A DNA stretch of 64,000 bases from Lyophyllum atratum (Eukaryota > Basidiomycota > Agaricomycetes > Agaricales > Lyophyllaceae), in contig JACGCN010000002.1 of the NCBI GenBank assembly GCA_014905825.1, positions 186,001 to 250,000 of the forward strand. The letters run 5' to 3'. The notes below the pieces were generated by a model, which was not told the origin of the DNA, did no database searches, and saw only the letters and a list, made by a program, of their open reading frames with translations. This document shows, piece after piece, positions 18,763-31,049 of this stretch. A program made the position numbers and the translations under genes. Every line of letters begins with the position of its first letter. Position 1 is the stretch's first letter.

Positions 18763-21073
18763 ATGGTGCTTACAGAGCGCCTTTCCGTGTCCTCCTCTCT
18801 CCTCCTCATTTTCTTCATCATAACCAGTTTCATTCTCATTCGCTCTACGCGTCGCCGTCCCCTAACCCCTACTACCGCCCTCCGTGGCCCGAGAAGCGCC
18901 ACTTGGGCCTTCGGCCTCTCTCGCGAGATCCTGGCCACCACCAACGACCATTGTCTCCTCTTCGAAGCTTGGGCGCGCCAATACGGGTCCGTGTTCCAAG
19001 TGCCGAGCCTCTTTGGAGGGAAGGAGGTGGTGCTGTGTGATGCGAAGGCGGTGGCGCATTATTACGCGAGGGATACATATACGTATAGGCAGACACCGGT
19101 GAATCGGTTTGTGCTGGAGCGTTTCGTGAGTCGCCTGCCTGGCCTTTTGTCGTCGTATTCTAGCTTGTTTATGCCAAGTAGTTCGGGAAGAATCTGTTGT
19201 GGGCGGAGGCAGACGTTCATAAGAGGTGGGTGCCGTTTCCATTTTTGCTGATAACTGCCGCTTCGTTCGAAATGGTACTGATATGGATATGGATTGTACT
19301 GGTACAGACAACGCAAGGTCCTCTCGTCAGCTTTAAGTAACGCCGCGATCAGGATACAGACCCCTGTATTTTTCGACTCGGCTTATACCGTACGTCTTGA
19401 GCTCGCCATGCATCTCATGAGACCCTAGTTATTGACCCCTTCTCAGTTGAAGGCTGCCTGGGACCAAACTCTGCAATCTGCCTCTAGTGATGGAGTTATC
19501 ATCGACGTCCAGCAATGGTAAATCTCTCTTTGCTATTCCACGGCTACCGTGACCAGTTTCTGACCCTTATTCAACTCCCAGGATGAATCGCGTATCGTAA
19601 GACCTTCCTCGATTCACCTCAGCCTACCTGACTCATCTCCCTCCCCAGACTCGACAGCATAGGCATAGCAGGCTTCTCCTACGACTTCGGCTCCCTCTCC
19701 GGCCGACCCTCCCAAGTCGTATCTGCATTCGAGGCCTTCGGCTCCTCCACGCGATCCGTCATCACAGACATAGCTATGCTCCTCGCACCCGTGTTCCCGT
19801 GGCTCCTCGAGATCCCAGGGGCACGCAAAACGGCGCTTCAAAATCTTGCGGCGCACATTGGTGAGATAGCGGACGATTTAGTGAGGAATGCGAAGAGAGA
19901 GGGTGAGGGTGGGGGGTCGGATAAGTCGATTATGGGGGTATTGGGTGAGTGCTCAACTCCTTGCTTGTCGCTTTGCGGTTTTTTCTGGTCGCTTATGTGT
20001 GGATAGTGAGATCTGAAGTCGCCTCACAAATGTCATCAGAAGAGATAATGGCTCAGGTATATCTGTCTTTTGTGCAGTTTCAAACCTCGTCGTCTTATCT
20101 TTGTTCGAATACAGATTGTAGGTCGTGCTTTGCGCGGTGAAATTGAGTCATTGAAGCATTATTGTAGTATCTACTCGTTCTGGCTGGATATGAGACGACT
20201 GCCAGTAAGTACGATTCGTTCGACATCACTTTTCTCCCACTGACCTTTCGTACCGTTCAGTCAGTCTCACCGTTCGTTCTCCTCTTCTCAGCCACTCTTC
20301 CGCCTTCATAGATGTGATTTATTCTACAGTGGGCCCTTATTGCGCTTTCAAAAAATCCAGGAGTCCAGCAAAACCTGCGCGACGAACTCGCCCAGTATCC
20401 GGACAGAGATCCGACCTGGGATGAGTTGACGAACTCCCTGCCTTACCTCGATGCCGTCGCCTGTGAGGCCTTGAGGTTATTTCCTCCAGGGTCAGATACG
20501 ATTCGTCAGGTAAGCGACCATATCAACTCTTAACAATCATTGCTGATTGCTGCATGACATTCTTAGGCCGAGGAAGACGACATCATCCCGCTAAGCAAGC
20601 CGATCAAAGACGCTGAAGGCCGGGTAATCGACAGTGTATTCATTGCGAAGGGGACCACGGTCCGCGTCCCAGCGGCGTGCCTAAACCGTTCAGAGGCTTT
20701 ATGGGGCCATGACGCGAAGGAGTTCATGCCCGAGCGGTGGCTAGATGGCAGCATCTCGCAGCAGCGGGCATCAGAAATCCAAGGCCACCGGCACATCCTG
20801 ACGTTCGTGGATGGGCCGCGAACGTGTCTCGGGAAATCTTTTGCGCTTGCAGAGTTCAAGGTACTTGGCTTCTACTTCTCTGTTTGAGATTGAAAGCTTA
20901 TGCAATCGCGTCGGGCGCAGGCGGTCCTTTCTGTTCTTGTCAGAAACTTCACTTTTGAGCTGCCCGATGGTCCGTCGACCAAGTTTGAGCTGCACAAAGC
21001 CATTTTGGATCGCCCGAAAGTCGCGGGTCAGGATGAGGCGAAGGTGCCTCTGGTGGTGCGACGTGTTTGTTAA
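18763..21073 (+). CDS. Cytochrome P450 monooxygenase (copy 1)
   Basis: At least nine coding exons read through from an N-terminal membrane anchor (MVLTERL then SSLLLIFFIITSFILI) to the stop at 21073. Hallmarks: I-helix AGYETTA near 20183, ExxR as EALR in VACEALRL near 20462, PERW at about 20730, and the heme loop F-V-D-G-P-R-T-C-L-G near 20806, with the Cys as heme ligand. The enzyme should sit in the ER membrane and need a P450 reductase; the substrate is unknown and no CYP family is assigned. Exon 1 is 18763-19125. The model needs a 3-nt exon (ATT, 20115-20117) between MAQ and YLLVLAGYETT. It is a close paralogue of the minus-strand P450, whose stop lies 139 bp away. Confidence 0.88.
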
Positions 21074-21212
21074 TTTTACGACCGACGTGAGTATTTGTTA
21101 GGGTAGATCGCCGTGATAAATAGATTCCATTGTCCGTATAAATTAGAGAGGGGGTAGATAAATTAATAACAACACGACGCCCAATGTCCCATTCCTGAAG
21201 CAATACCACCTA

Positions 21213-23498
21213 TCACTCGATTCGCCTCACTATAAGAGGCACCTTCGGACCCTCCTGGCCCGCCACCTTCGGGCGAAGCAAGATAGATCTATGACTCTCG
21301 ATCTTCGTCCCAGGACCATCAGGCAACTCAAACGAATAGCTGCGTATCAAAACCGACAGCACAGCCTATCACAATCCGAAGCACGTTCAATATCACGCGC
21401 AAACTTGGAGAAGGCGAATCATTTACCTTGAACTCCGTCAACGCGAAATGCCTCCCAAGACACATACGGGGCCCATCTATGAAGGTCAGCAGATGGCGGT
21501 ATCCCTGTATCTCCGCTGCCTTCTGTTTCGACACGCCCTCCTCCAACCACCGGCTCGGGAGGTACTCCTTCGAGCGCTCGCCCCACAGGAGTTCGGAACG
21601 GTTGAGGCACGCAATGGGGACGCGTACCACTGTGCCCTTGGCAACGAAGATGCTGTCGACGAGCTTTCCACTGGCGTCGAGGATGGGGTCGCTGAGGGGT
21701 ATGACGTCGTCTTCTTGGGCCTGTTGTGGTGTGAGATGCACGTCAAATAGTGTATGGAGACATGGTGTACCTTTCGTGTGGTCTCCGAGAGCGCTGGATG
21801 CACGCGTAGCGTCTCACACGCGACGGCGTCGAGATATGGTAAGCCAGTGGTTAGCTGTTCGTACGTCGCATCTTGTCCTTGGAGCTGGGATAGTTCCTCG
21901 CGCAGCTTTGCTTGGACCTCCGGGTTCCTGGACAGCTCGATCAACGTCCACTAGAGATATTTTTTTCAGTATGCCGTTCGGGATAGAGTATAAGAGGATG
22001 CGAACTGTTAAGCTGACTGCACCAGGGGATAAGCGATAGCCACAACCAAAGAAGAGATGGAAACGTACTTGCGGTGGTCTCATAACCGGCGAGGATCAGT
22101 AGATTCTGTAGAGGCATTTATATTCAGCGATAGCGTGGGCAATCTTGAAGAATCGTACCATCTAGGGGTTAATTTCGATTAGGAGAACATAAGGGTGAGG
22201 TGACAGAGACTGAGTACCTGAGCAATGACCTCGTCGCGTGATAAACGAACACTCGAGCTTGCACTCTCGGCCCTAACTGTACCACGGGTTCAACATTACT
22301 CAGCTTGCGACATGAATGAGAGGGCTCACTAAGGGTCCCAATGATCGACTTATCAGCAGCACTCTCCGCCATGTTCGCGGCCTTCTCCGCTCGTGCCCTC
22401 TCCAACAAGTCGTCAGCGATCGCCGCGATACTCTCGCGGATTCGCACGAAGACATCGGTGCGTTCGTTAGGTATCCTTCCGAAAATGGGAATAATAGGAG
22501 AAAGGAGGAAGGTGATCATTATGGGAATGCTGGGCTTGACGGTGCCGAAGGAATCGAATGCAGTCGCGATAGCGGAGGTTTTGCCTTTGAGAGCACCGAA
22601 GTCGTGTGAGAAGCCGCCATTTCCGATGCTATCGAGTCTGGGGATGTTTGAAACTTTGAGCAACTAGAGGGCCAGAAACCGAAAACAACCCACGAGACGT
22701 AGTTCATCCTGAGGAAATGATTTGAGCTCTTTGACTCCGCACAGGACTAGGAGGAAAACTTCACCATTGTTGGACATCGTGGACTAGACTGTCATTTGAC
22801 GAGTTCTGGAAAGATGAGTCCCAATTCGTTTTCAGCTATAGGGGCGTAAACATATTGAAACGCTGCGCATATACCAAGGTGAGGATACATACCGTGTACA
22901 CCGAGTCGTAGAAGACCGAGGTGAGTCTGCGAATTGCAGCGTTGCTGAACGCCGACGACAGGGCTCTGCGCTGCCTAATGATACACCTCAGAGTCTCAGT
23001 CGACATTTTCTCATTGCCAAGCGATTTCAAACGCACCTTTTATGATCCTCACCTTCGGCCCACAACAATCCACGACCGAACTGATTCTCGTCACTATACA
23101 CCACACGAAGTGAAACAAGAGGAACTCACAAAGTTTCCAATGAAGAACCTCGTGGCCGGTGTCTGCTGGTATCGAAACGTATCGTTCGCGTAATAATGTG
23201 TAATCGCCTTGGGATCGCATAACACCACGACCCTCCCGCCCAAGTGCGAAGGAGCTTCAAAAACGGGTCCATACTCCTTTTCCCAGTTCTCGTAAATGAC
23301 ACCAACGTCATCCGACCCGAAGAGCTCTTTGTGCACGCCGAATATGTAACTCTTGCTGGGTGGACCCTTGAGCCGTGTCGTGCGACGTCGGCGTCCACGA
23401 GCCAGGTGGACGAAGACGAGAGCCACGGAGATCGGTAAAGCAAAGAGCGCGATGTCGTGCAGGCTGAGATCGTTGAGACGTTTGGTGAGTGCCTCCAT
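21213..23498 (-). CDS. Cytochrome P450 monooxygenase (copy 2)
   Basis: This is a paralogue of the neighbouring P450, with the same exon layout and convergent orientation. It begins MEALTKRLNDLSLHD followed by a hydrophobic anchor and RGRRRR. Matching blocks include FGRGLLWAEGEDHKR, RRALSSAFSNAAIRR, LKTNWDSSFQ...DVQQW, AGYETTA (about 22090), ETLR (about 21810), SRWL, and the heme loop F-I-D-G-P-R-M-C-L-G (about 21455). The C-terminal VPLIVRRIE ends at TGA (21215-21213). As in copy 1, a 3-nt exon (ATG, 22161-22159) is needed between IAQ and NLLILAGYETT. No frame breaks were found, so it looks functional; the substrate is unknown. Confidence 0.87.
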
Positions 23499-23553
23499 CG
23501 TACCCCTGTAGAACGTACCGTTGACACTTGATAGTAGTTCAAGTACAAGAGTC

Positions 23554-23560
23554 TTATATA
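23554..23560 (-). promoter_or_regulatory. TATA-like box of P450 copy 2
   Basis: TATATAAG on the minus strand lies about 56 bp upstream of the ATG at 23498, a normal position for a fungal core promoter element. Confidence 0.45.
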
Positions 23561-24879
23561 TGACCGCGTCCGGGCGCCGAACTTACAACAGATGCTTACG
23601 TAACAGTTGCCTTGGAACGCGTTTGAACGCGTCCACCGCGCGTGTCCTGGAGGAACTTGACGCCGATTAACACATAGATCAATTGGCTTGAAGGTGCAAC
23701 TGACATGGATGACTGGATACTGCAGTGTTAACTGAGGGATCGGGTAAGTGTCACATTCCGAACCTGACCACATGGGCGCGGCCCTCTTTTTCCGTCCATT
23801 CGCCTGATTGAGGGACGCAGTCCCCAGCAACTGCCGCAACTTACCTTCCTACTTACCTCTTTAGGCACCACATTGACACGCTTCGACATACGTCTCCATC
23901 GAACACTGCAAAAATTCTGCCAGTTAAAGCGGTATCTATAGACCTGACATCTGTCCTTGACATTGATATTGGCATGATGAGACGATAGGTATACTTCTAT
24001 AACCTGTCTATAACACGCTGTACATTCAGAAAGTAAGTCTAAGTAGGAATCTTAGCATAGTGGCCCAAGTGACGGAGTTTTTTGGTTACTTACCACCACT
24101 GAACCCCGGATAATAGGAAAAGCGCCTGCAGAGCAGATGGGGGGAGGTTGAAATAAGGCATCCCAGATCGTCGAACGTGATCCTCTGGTCAAAAATGTGC
24201 TGCGCAGGTTGAGAAAGCCTCAAGAGCAGCGGCGACTTGCGGCTTTCTCACGCCACAATACGCACGGACCGTCTACGACCGGTACCGTCTGTCAAAGATA
24301 CTCCAACCACTGCCATATACCCCATGTACCGACAAAGATTGGACAAAGAACACAATTATCGAGCTGGCCGTCGGCATCCCACATTCTGATTGAATTTTGG
24401 AGCTGGAACGGAGGCTAATGGAGGTACAGCGGAAGAATCTTTGCGGCTCTTATTGTCCTCGGTCGTCGTGAAGTGACGAATTCGGGACCTCTTATTGTCT
24501 CTTTTGTGTCAACTTCCGAAGCCTGACGTGCTAATTATGTTCTGCCATGCTAAAAGCACAGGTTTGTGGGTCCAGATATACGCGCCTTTGTTCTCGCTCA
24601 CTCCTGTCTTGTAGCACGTCGGCTGGTCCAGGACTTTGAACAAGACTGCCACGAACAATCACGACTATACTATTTTGCCTCCGCTTTCTATCGGTATTTA
24701 TTCACGGCAAGGCTTGATGAACTTCCCGAACATTTGGAATTCAAAGACCAACACTGTACAGGTGTGTGCCGGCGCTCGACGAGGACGCGGATTGTGACTG
24801 ACTAACGAGCGCCTTCCAGACCCCTAGTGGATCACGGCTTCAAGCACAGAACATCCCGCTGCACGGTGTCGTCAGGACG
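23561..24879. other. Intergenic region between P450 and next gene
   Basis: This ~1.3 kb separates two divergently transcribed genes and should contain both promoters. Only short, overlapping open frames without family resemblance were seen (for example 24197-24418 and 24566-24805, plus). No repeat or element end was recognised. Confidence 0.35.
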
Positions 24880-26179
24880 ATGAACCGCCGCCGACAAGAG
24901 TCCACCAAGATCCCCCGTCGCCCCTCCTCCTCCTCCTCCAATCACTACCAGATCCCTCTCCAATACGAAGGCCCGGGCGCCTTCACATGCGTAGCGCCTG
25001 CCACCCCCGCCTTGCACTCACCATCCTCCCCTGTCATCGCCTTCTTCGACACCACCTTCCACACCTACTCCGAGCGCATCCACACGGAGCTCACAAACCT
25101 GCGCACCTTCTGCTCCAAAGCCATCTTCCGGGAACACCAGGAGAAGGAGAAGTGGAAGGCGCATTGCGTCACGTTCAGGCAGGAGCGCGACGTCGCCCGG
25201 GAGCGGGTGAGGGCGCTGATTGGGGAGAGGGAGGCACAGATGGGACACGATGCTACGGCGCGCCAGAGTCTTCGCGAGCTCAGGAGATCGCGGAGCTATG
25301 GTCCGCTTCCGGTGGTGCACCAGCGGCTTTCGTTGAGGGGTTGTCGATCGGCTTCACTCCCAAGTGCTGCACCGAAGAAGAACACAGCGGATCTGCTCGA
25401 TGTTCCTGACGTATCTCTATCGCGGCGATCTTCGCTCTCGTTGAAGAATTCCCGCTCAGCATCCCCAGCGTCATCATCGTCAGCGACTGCATTTTCCGAA
25501 ATTGGGAATGACCCATCTCTCTACTGTTTGTCCTATCCCTCGCCGAGAGTCACGCCCCTAGACATCGTGCCCCCGACCCTTTTGCCCCCGTCGAATGCCA
25601 ACTTCTCTCCATTGAAGCGTAGCCACAGTGCGGGCCCCATCCTTGCCCGACCTCCTCCTCCCAGCGACAAAACCCAAGACGTCCCGCCACTGTTCTTACC
25701 ACGCGGGAACATCGCACCCGCCCCATCCACCAGTCAGGTTTCCCCCTCCACGGAGGACCGCGCACCCCCACCACCGTCCCCACCCCAACCCGATGCAGAC
25801 TGGCTACCCACGAGGAACGCGTTGCTCAAGCGCATACCCGCAGCGCGGAAGGCCACCCTCCAGCTCGAACACGTCGACCTGATGTATCGCCGCGTTGACG
25901 GCCTGCTCGAGTGCCGTGCCTGTCGGTATGTGTGTTCTTACGTATGTTTTGGGGATATCAGCTGACGGGGGTGTGTTTCGTAGGCTGGTGCAGAACAAGC
26001 TCGGCGGGGACCAGGAATCTCACGCGGTGGTGACGTTCCATACGAGTATGGGCTGGGACGATCTGCTTGATCATTGCTTGATGCAGCACCCGACTGAGTC
26101 GAGGGATATTGCGAGGCTGCATCCTGCGGAGATTTTTGAGCTGAGGCGAAGGTTGAAGGAGAAGGAGGAGGCTGCGTAG
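24880..26179 (+). CDS. Conserved-looking unknown protein with CxxC...H...H C-terminus
   Basis: Two exons (24880 to about 25925, and about 25984-26179) give about 410 residues. The N-terminus is Arg/Ser-rich (MNRRRQESTKIPRRPS). A charged helical stretch (SERIHTELTNLRTF to REREAQ, about residues 65-130) may form a coiled coil. The middle is Ser/Pro-rich low complexity. The end contains C-R-A-C, then H-A-V-V-T-F-H and D-L-L-D-H-C-L-M-Q-H, a possible degenerate zinc-binding module completed across the intron. No family name is recognised. The intron (GTATGTG...CGTAG) splits the codon after C-R-A-C. A structural or regulatory role is possible but unsupported. Confidence 0.6.
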
Positions 26180-26676
26180 GTTTTGGGTTTGGTTCTGGAT
26201 TGTCTCCGCGTTTCCGTGTTTTGTACTACCATCTTGCATTTTTAGATACTGTAGCTCTCTCTTCTTGACGTGGTCCTCATCATTACTTACACCATATCAT
26301 CATCTGGACGATGATTTACATCTGTACTCTACCACACATATCACATACTTACACTTCATTATGTCTATGCCCCCCTATGCCTTTATGCCGATGCAATACA
26401 CGATGTCTTCCTCTTTCAAGTTCCAGATGTTTTGATATCGCCAAAACAGGAGACGCGTTTGTTTGTCAGTGTCACATGATGGCCGAATAAGGACTCTTGA
26501 GTCTCAGTCACAACGGTGTAGTTTCTCTAGCCGTACCACCACCACCAGTACCACGGCTCTGAAAGCTGGCCTGGACGCTGTTGGAAAACTCTATCGACAC
26601 AATCTATACAAAGACCATTCCACATCTCAGCGTGCATGCCAGCTTGATCAATCCCGTGGACCATGAATCGCGCGCC
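26180..26676. other. Intergenic region
   Basis: This ~500 bp separates two plus-strand genes. It is AT-richer than the flanks, with runs such as CATATCATCATC (26300) and poly-pyrimidine sequence. It probably holds the 3' UTR of one gene and the promoter of the next. No element or gene was recognised. Confidence 0.35.
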
Positions 26677-28272
26677 ATGGATGGTGGGACGCCCTTCAAC
26701 ATAGCAACATTCATCGAAGACATTCTCACAGGCAACGCACCCACTGATCCCTTACAGCCTTCTTCGAGCATTGCCCAGGCTCATCACGCCATAACGTATC
26801 AACCGCACGTCCAGCCCCTAGCCTCACATACCTCATCGCCACACACGCCGTTCGAACTTGATCTAGCACCTATGCAGAACCAGACACAGACACATCGGCA
26901 GGCAGAGACTGTGTACCAAGATCCGCATGCGTATGCCGATATGGGGTACTGGGAGCACCCTATCGCCATGGACGCCACACAGTACCCCCTCCTCTACGGC
27001 CGCGAAATCCATCCAGAACCACCGATGCCGATGATAGACCCTACGACTTATCCACCGAAGGAGTTCAACACCTTTTGTCCTCCCAATGTCGCGGGCACCT
27101 CTCAGAGCCGCCTCAAACGCGCCTGGGACGAAATCGAACTTACCTCAGTCGAAAATCAGCTGGCCCAGCTGCACGCGCAGTACCAGCGGCAGCTGGACCA
27201 GGGACGGCAGCACGCCAAGGCGCAAGTCCGGCATGCGGTGAACATGATGTCGGTAGGCCTCGAGAAGTCGAAACTGGAGCAGGAGCGCCTCCTTACGATG
27301 GTCGCAGAGACTCGGAAGGAGAAGGAGAGGCTGATACGCGAGGTGGGCGTGCTCCGCGTCGAACGTGTGGGACAGGCGGAGCAGGTGTGCCAGCTTCGCG
27401 AGATGCATGACACGGCGCAGCGGGCGAATGCGGTGCTAAGGGCGGAGGCTGATGTCTTGCGGACGGAGAGGGGGAGGTCTGCATGGGCGTTGCGTGTAGC
27501 GCTAGAGGATGCGAAGCGACTGCAGGGGGAAAAGGGGAATTTGGCGGGAAGGGTGAAGGAGCTGGAGGTGAGGATGGAGAGGATGGAGGATGAGTGGCGC
27601 GTTTCGGAGGCGATGAGGATGAAGCTGTACTGGGAGAACGAACGGCTAGCGAGGGAGCTGAAGGAGGTTACGGAGTCGCAGGAGGCGGTGGGTGGTGCTT
27701 TGGAGTACCCTGACGCTCGGGATTCAAGTGCCTCGTCTCGACATGAAGAATCGCTCTTTGGATCTGGTATGGGATCGCGACTTGAAGATGCGCAGCCTCA
27801 AATACTGGGACAGCAACATACAGCGGTAGGCGCCTTGGAATACCTTGGCTCCGCAGCACCGAGTTCCCCGCGACCAATGCAAGCTCTGGACGACCTGACG
27901 AAGATGGAATCGATGGAGGACGCGGTCTCCGAGGTAAGCTCACCTTCTTGATGCCTTAGGGAACCATGGTCAAAAGATGTAAAGGCGCCAACCTTGGACG
28001 ACGAGGAAATGACCGACATAAACGGGGACCTGGAATATCCAGACTCATCAGATGTTAAACTTCTGCCTAGCGTGCGCGCCCTCCCTATCCACATCGCCCC
28101 GACTATACAGCCTGTATCGGACGAATGGGGTACGGAGGGCTCTCTGCTTATAAAGTCTGAGGACGAAGAGGACGAGGGAGAATCTGTGCGGCCGGCGCTC
28201 ATTTTTTCCGAGGTGCAAGATGTGAAGCCTAGCCTGGTGGTCAAGTATGAAGAGCTCAAAGAGGAAATGTAA
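26677..28272 (+). CDS. Coiled-coil protein of unknown function
   Basis: Exons 26677-27933 and 27985-28272 join through a 51-nt intron to about 515 residues. The first ~150 residues are Pro/His/Gln-rich. A long, nearly continuous coiled coil runs from about residue 155 to 360 (LKRAWDEIELTSVENQLAQL through KELEVRMERMEDEW), rich in Glu, Arg, Leu and Gln. The C-terminus is acidic with repeated LEYPD/LEYLG segments and EDEEDEGES. No basic DNA-binding region of the bZIP type directly precedes the coiled coil, so a transcription-factor call is not supported. A scaffolding or self-associating protein is the simplest inference. Confidence 0.6.
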
Positions 28273-28645
28273 ATCGTCGTGGGTAGTATGCCTGATTTTT
28301 TGGAGGACTTGGTGTATATGACTTAGAGCGCTGACCGTTCCCTCTATGAGAAATGTTATATCGCAGACTTGTCTTCATTATAACGGCTGACCACGAGTCT
28401 ACATATGACTTACTGTGTATATTATGTGATTTTATTAGGAAATGGTTGTCTAAAGTGGAGAGTGTCGTGCTTATCTGTGACAGTGCAGCTTCGTTCTCGT
28501 TTGATCTGGACCTGAACGTCACACACACCTTACCCCAGGACTGGACACGCCGAGGGACACGCGCTCGCAACTAGTTACGAGTTATCGTACATTCAGGCGT
28601 TCCGTAAGTATCGATTCAAGCATTTATATTCCTCTGGGAGCTCTG

Positions 28646-30326
28646 TTACGATGTTGCTAACCCCTTCTTGTGATTCTCCAAGCAAGTCAGAATCATTTCC
28701 CAGCTGTCATCCGAGTATCCGCCAACATTCGAAATGGAGCACAATTTGGGAAACATCGACATAATGCATGGAAATACACCCATAGGGTCCACGATCGGGG
28801 ATCGTCCCAGTTCCAGTCTTGTGACCTTGTAGTTGCAGACTCCATTCTCGAGGAGTTCCAGATCAAAAGGCTCGGCGACGATGGGAAGTGATAGACAATT
28901 GAGATTACCGCAATGTCGGATTAATGGGATCAACCCCGCTAATGTCACGCGGCCAGGAGGACCTCTAGACATGTACAGCTGAAGTTCTTCCAAGTCCGGC
29001 CAGGCTAATGCCGCATCTGCAAACCAGTCATCATCAAGATGACTGGTATGTATATATGAGATATGGAGCGTTTGGAGAGCTTTGAGCGGGAAGAGGTTCC
29101 GGAAAGCTTGTTGACATAAGTCAGGTGTTGGCGCTTCTCCCAGATCTACGTTAATGATTGGCCCGTGAAGCTCGAGAAATGTTAATGAGGAGGTGCAGTG
29201 GTGGTGGAGAAACGTCCGAGTGAGTTTCTCGAAGCATGAAAAAGGCTCAACGGATGTCTTGCTGTCCACGAGTATAATCAGGTTTTCCAGTGGACATTGT
29301 AATGATCCCGTCATACTTGCAGCTTGCTCAAAGTTGGATGATAGGAACCCGAAATCTCGCAGTGCGGGGAATCGCCCTCCATGGGTTGTGAACAGATCTT
29401 GAAGCTCGAAATTGGTCATAGGCTGAAACCGAGTTGTATCCCATCGGCGGAATCCAGGCAGATTCGCGAGATTACGTATGGTCTGAGGAGTGACGGGGAA
29501 ATGCCAGCCAAGATGGAGGTGTTGGAGATGGTAGAGAGAGCAGACTAGCTGATTAACAGCGGAGACAAATCGAGGTGTAGCGAACCTGCCACTAGGTATG
29601 TCCATATCAAGGACAAGAAGATTTGGGCACAAATATGCCGTAGATAGTATTAGCTCGATCAATGCGTTGAGCGGCTTTGTCTCTGAGGGCTGTAACGCAA
29701 TGGGCATTGAAATTTCCGTCATCGAGGGGCCAAGGAGGGAGTATATGAGTGAGACGGAGTTCGAGATCCGCACACCGGCGAGTCTATGGTGTAATCCTAA
29801 CAGACCTGGAAGGATCGGCTGAAGTGGACGACGGGCCCTGATTGATGTGATTACCGCTGCGTCGATTTCATTAATGTCCGCCAGTGAGTCATATCGGTAG
29901 TGACGTCCAACGTAGCGGATTCTAGGAGCGTAGTAGTCGAATCTTAACCAATCGCTTTCCTTCAGTGGTCTAGTAAACTTCTAGAACTCATATCTTTCAG
30001 CACACGCCGTTCGCCATCGAGACTAACATGGGCCACGTACCAAGAAAGACCCCACCCTGTCGTGTCGAATCCTGGGTTCAGTCGTCCATAAATCCTCGGG
30101 CATCACCTGTAATAGAGAAATAAAGGAAGTCAGGTCATACCATAACGCGTCGAAAGCATTTTCTAGTTGTCGCATCTATCAGCTCAGCGATGGCGCATGA
30201 GACTAAAGACTAACCTGCGAAAGTTTTGCAAGTTCGTGCCAGGCATGCTAGAGTCGAGGTATCCTCACTTCGAAGATTTCGAAAGATGACAACCTGGATT
30301 TCAGAGATTTTAAGACAGGAATGCAT
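28646..30326 (-). CDS. F-box/LRR-type protein
   Basis: Exons 30326-30215, 30162-30041 and 29980-28646 join in frame to about 522 residues. The first exon begins MHSCLKISEIQVVIFRNL and continues S-T-L-A-C-L-A-R-T-C-K-T-F-A. This is the F-box-like pattern common in Agaricomycetes, followed by DALWYDLTSFISLL and MPEDLW across the exon 1/2 junction. The remainder has irregular leucine-rich repeats (for example LQHLHLGWHF, LTFLELHGP, LQTLHISYIH, LEELQLYMS, LNCLSLPIV, VTRLELGRS). Such proteins are substrate adaptors for SCF ubiquitin ligases and form large lineage-specific families in mushrooms; the target is unknown. Confidence 0.8.
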
Positions 30327-31049
30327 AGTGATATTTCTTGACTTTGCTGGCAGTGAATCTCGAGCTTTACAGCCGAGCTATCAATAGCGTAAAGCAGTCT
30401 TCACAGACAGAAAGTTCCTCACAAGCAAGGGAGTAAGTCTGATGCGAAGTGGAGAGTCAAGAAGGGCGGCGGCTGGCATTCAAATGTGCTGGGCTGAGTT
30501 TGAAGCCATCACGTCCCGAATCCCGATCGTGCAACGTGCCATCAACCTCGAGACATCTGACACAGCGCCTTGAATATGGAAAAGTTGTCGAAGTTTGTGT
30601 CTTTCGGCATTTCCTTTTCAGAGCGGGTACATATTATTGCAACTCCTGGAAATTCAAGATTTGGGACACAACCGACGAAGGGTAGGAATAATGATACTTA
30701 CACGAACAGTGGCTGAGCGCTGAGCGCTGGCTGCTGGACCAGGAGAAAACGCGCCGACAATGTGCAGTACCCAAAGCAGCTTCCATGCGCTAGGAAACCC
30801 CCAATTCTATTTCGAGAGTACTCGAAAATAAGATACTGAACCTCGACGATGACAAGACATGCAGGATGCATTCGGAGCGACGAACTTGCGACACTGTCAT
30901 GCTTCACGATGAGACCCCCTTGTGCCAGACTAAACGATCATCAATAATCCGACAAAGATATAGAATCAATAAGGTTGGACATTTCTCTGCCGACGAAGGA
31001 ATTACACCAGTGATTAGCAAAACATAGTGCACTACGACGATCAATGGCG
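30327..31049. other. Intergenic region
   Basis: This 0.7 kb lies upstream of the F-box gene and downstream of the GH127 gene. Only short open frames (30449-30685 plus; 30907-30698 minus) without recognisable content were seen. A 10-bp direct duplication (CTGAGCGCTGAGCGCTGG) occurs near 30715. Confidence 0.35.
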
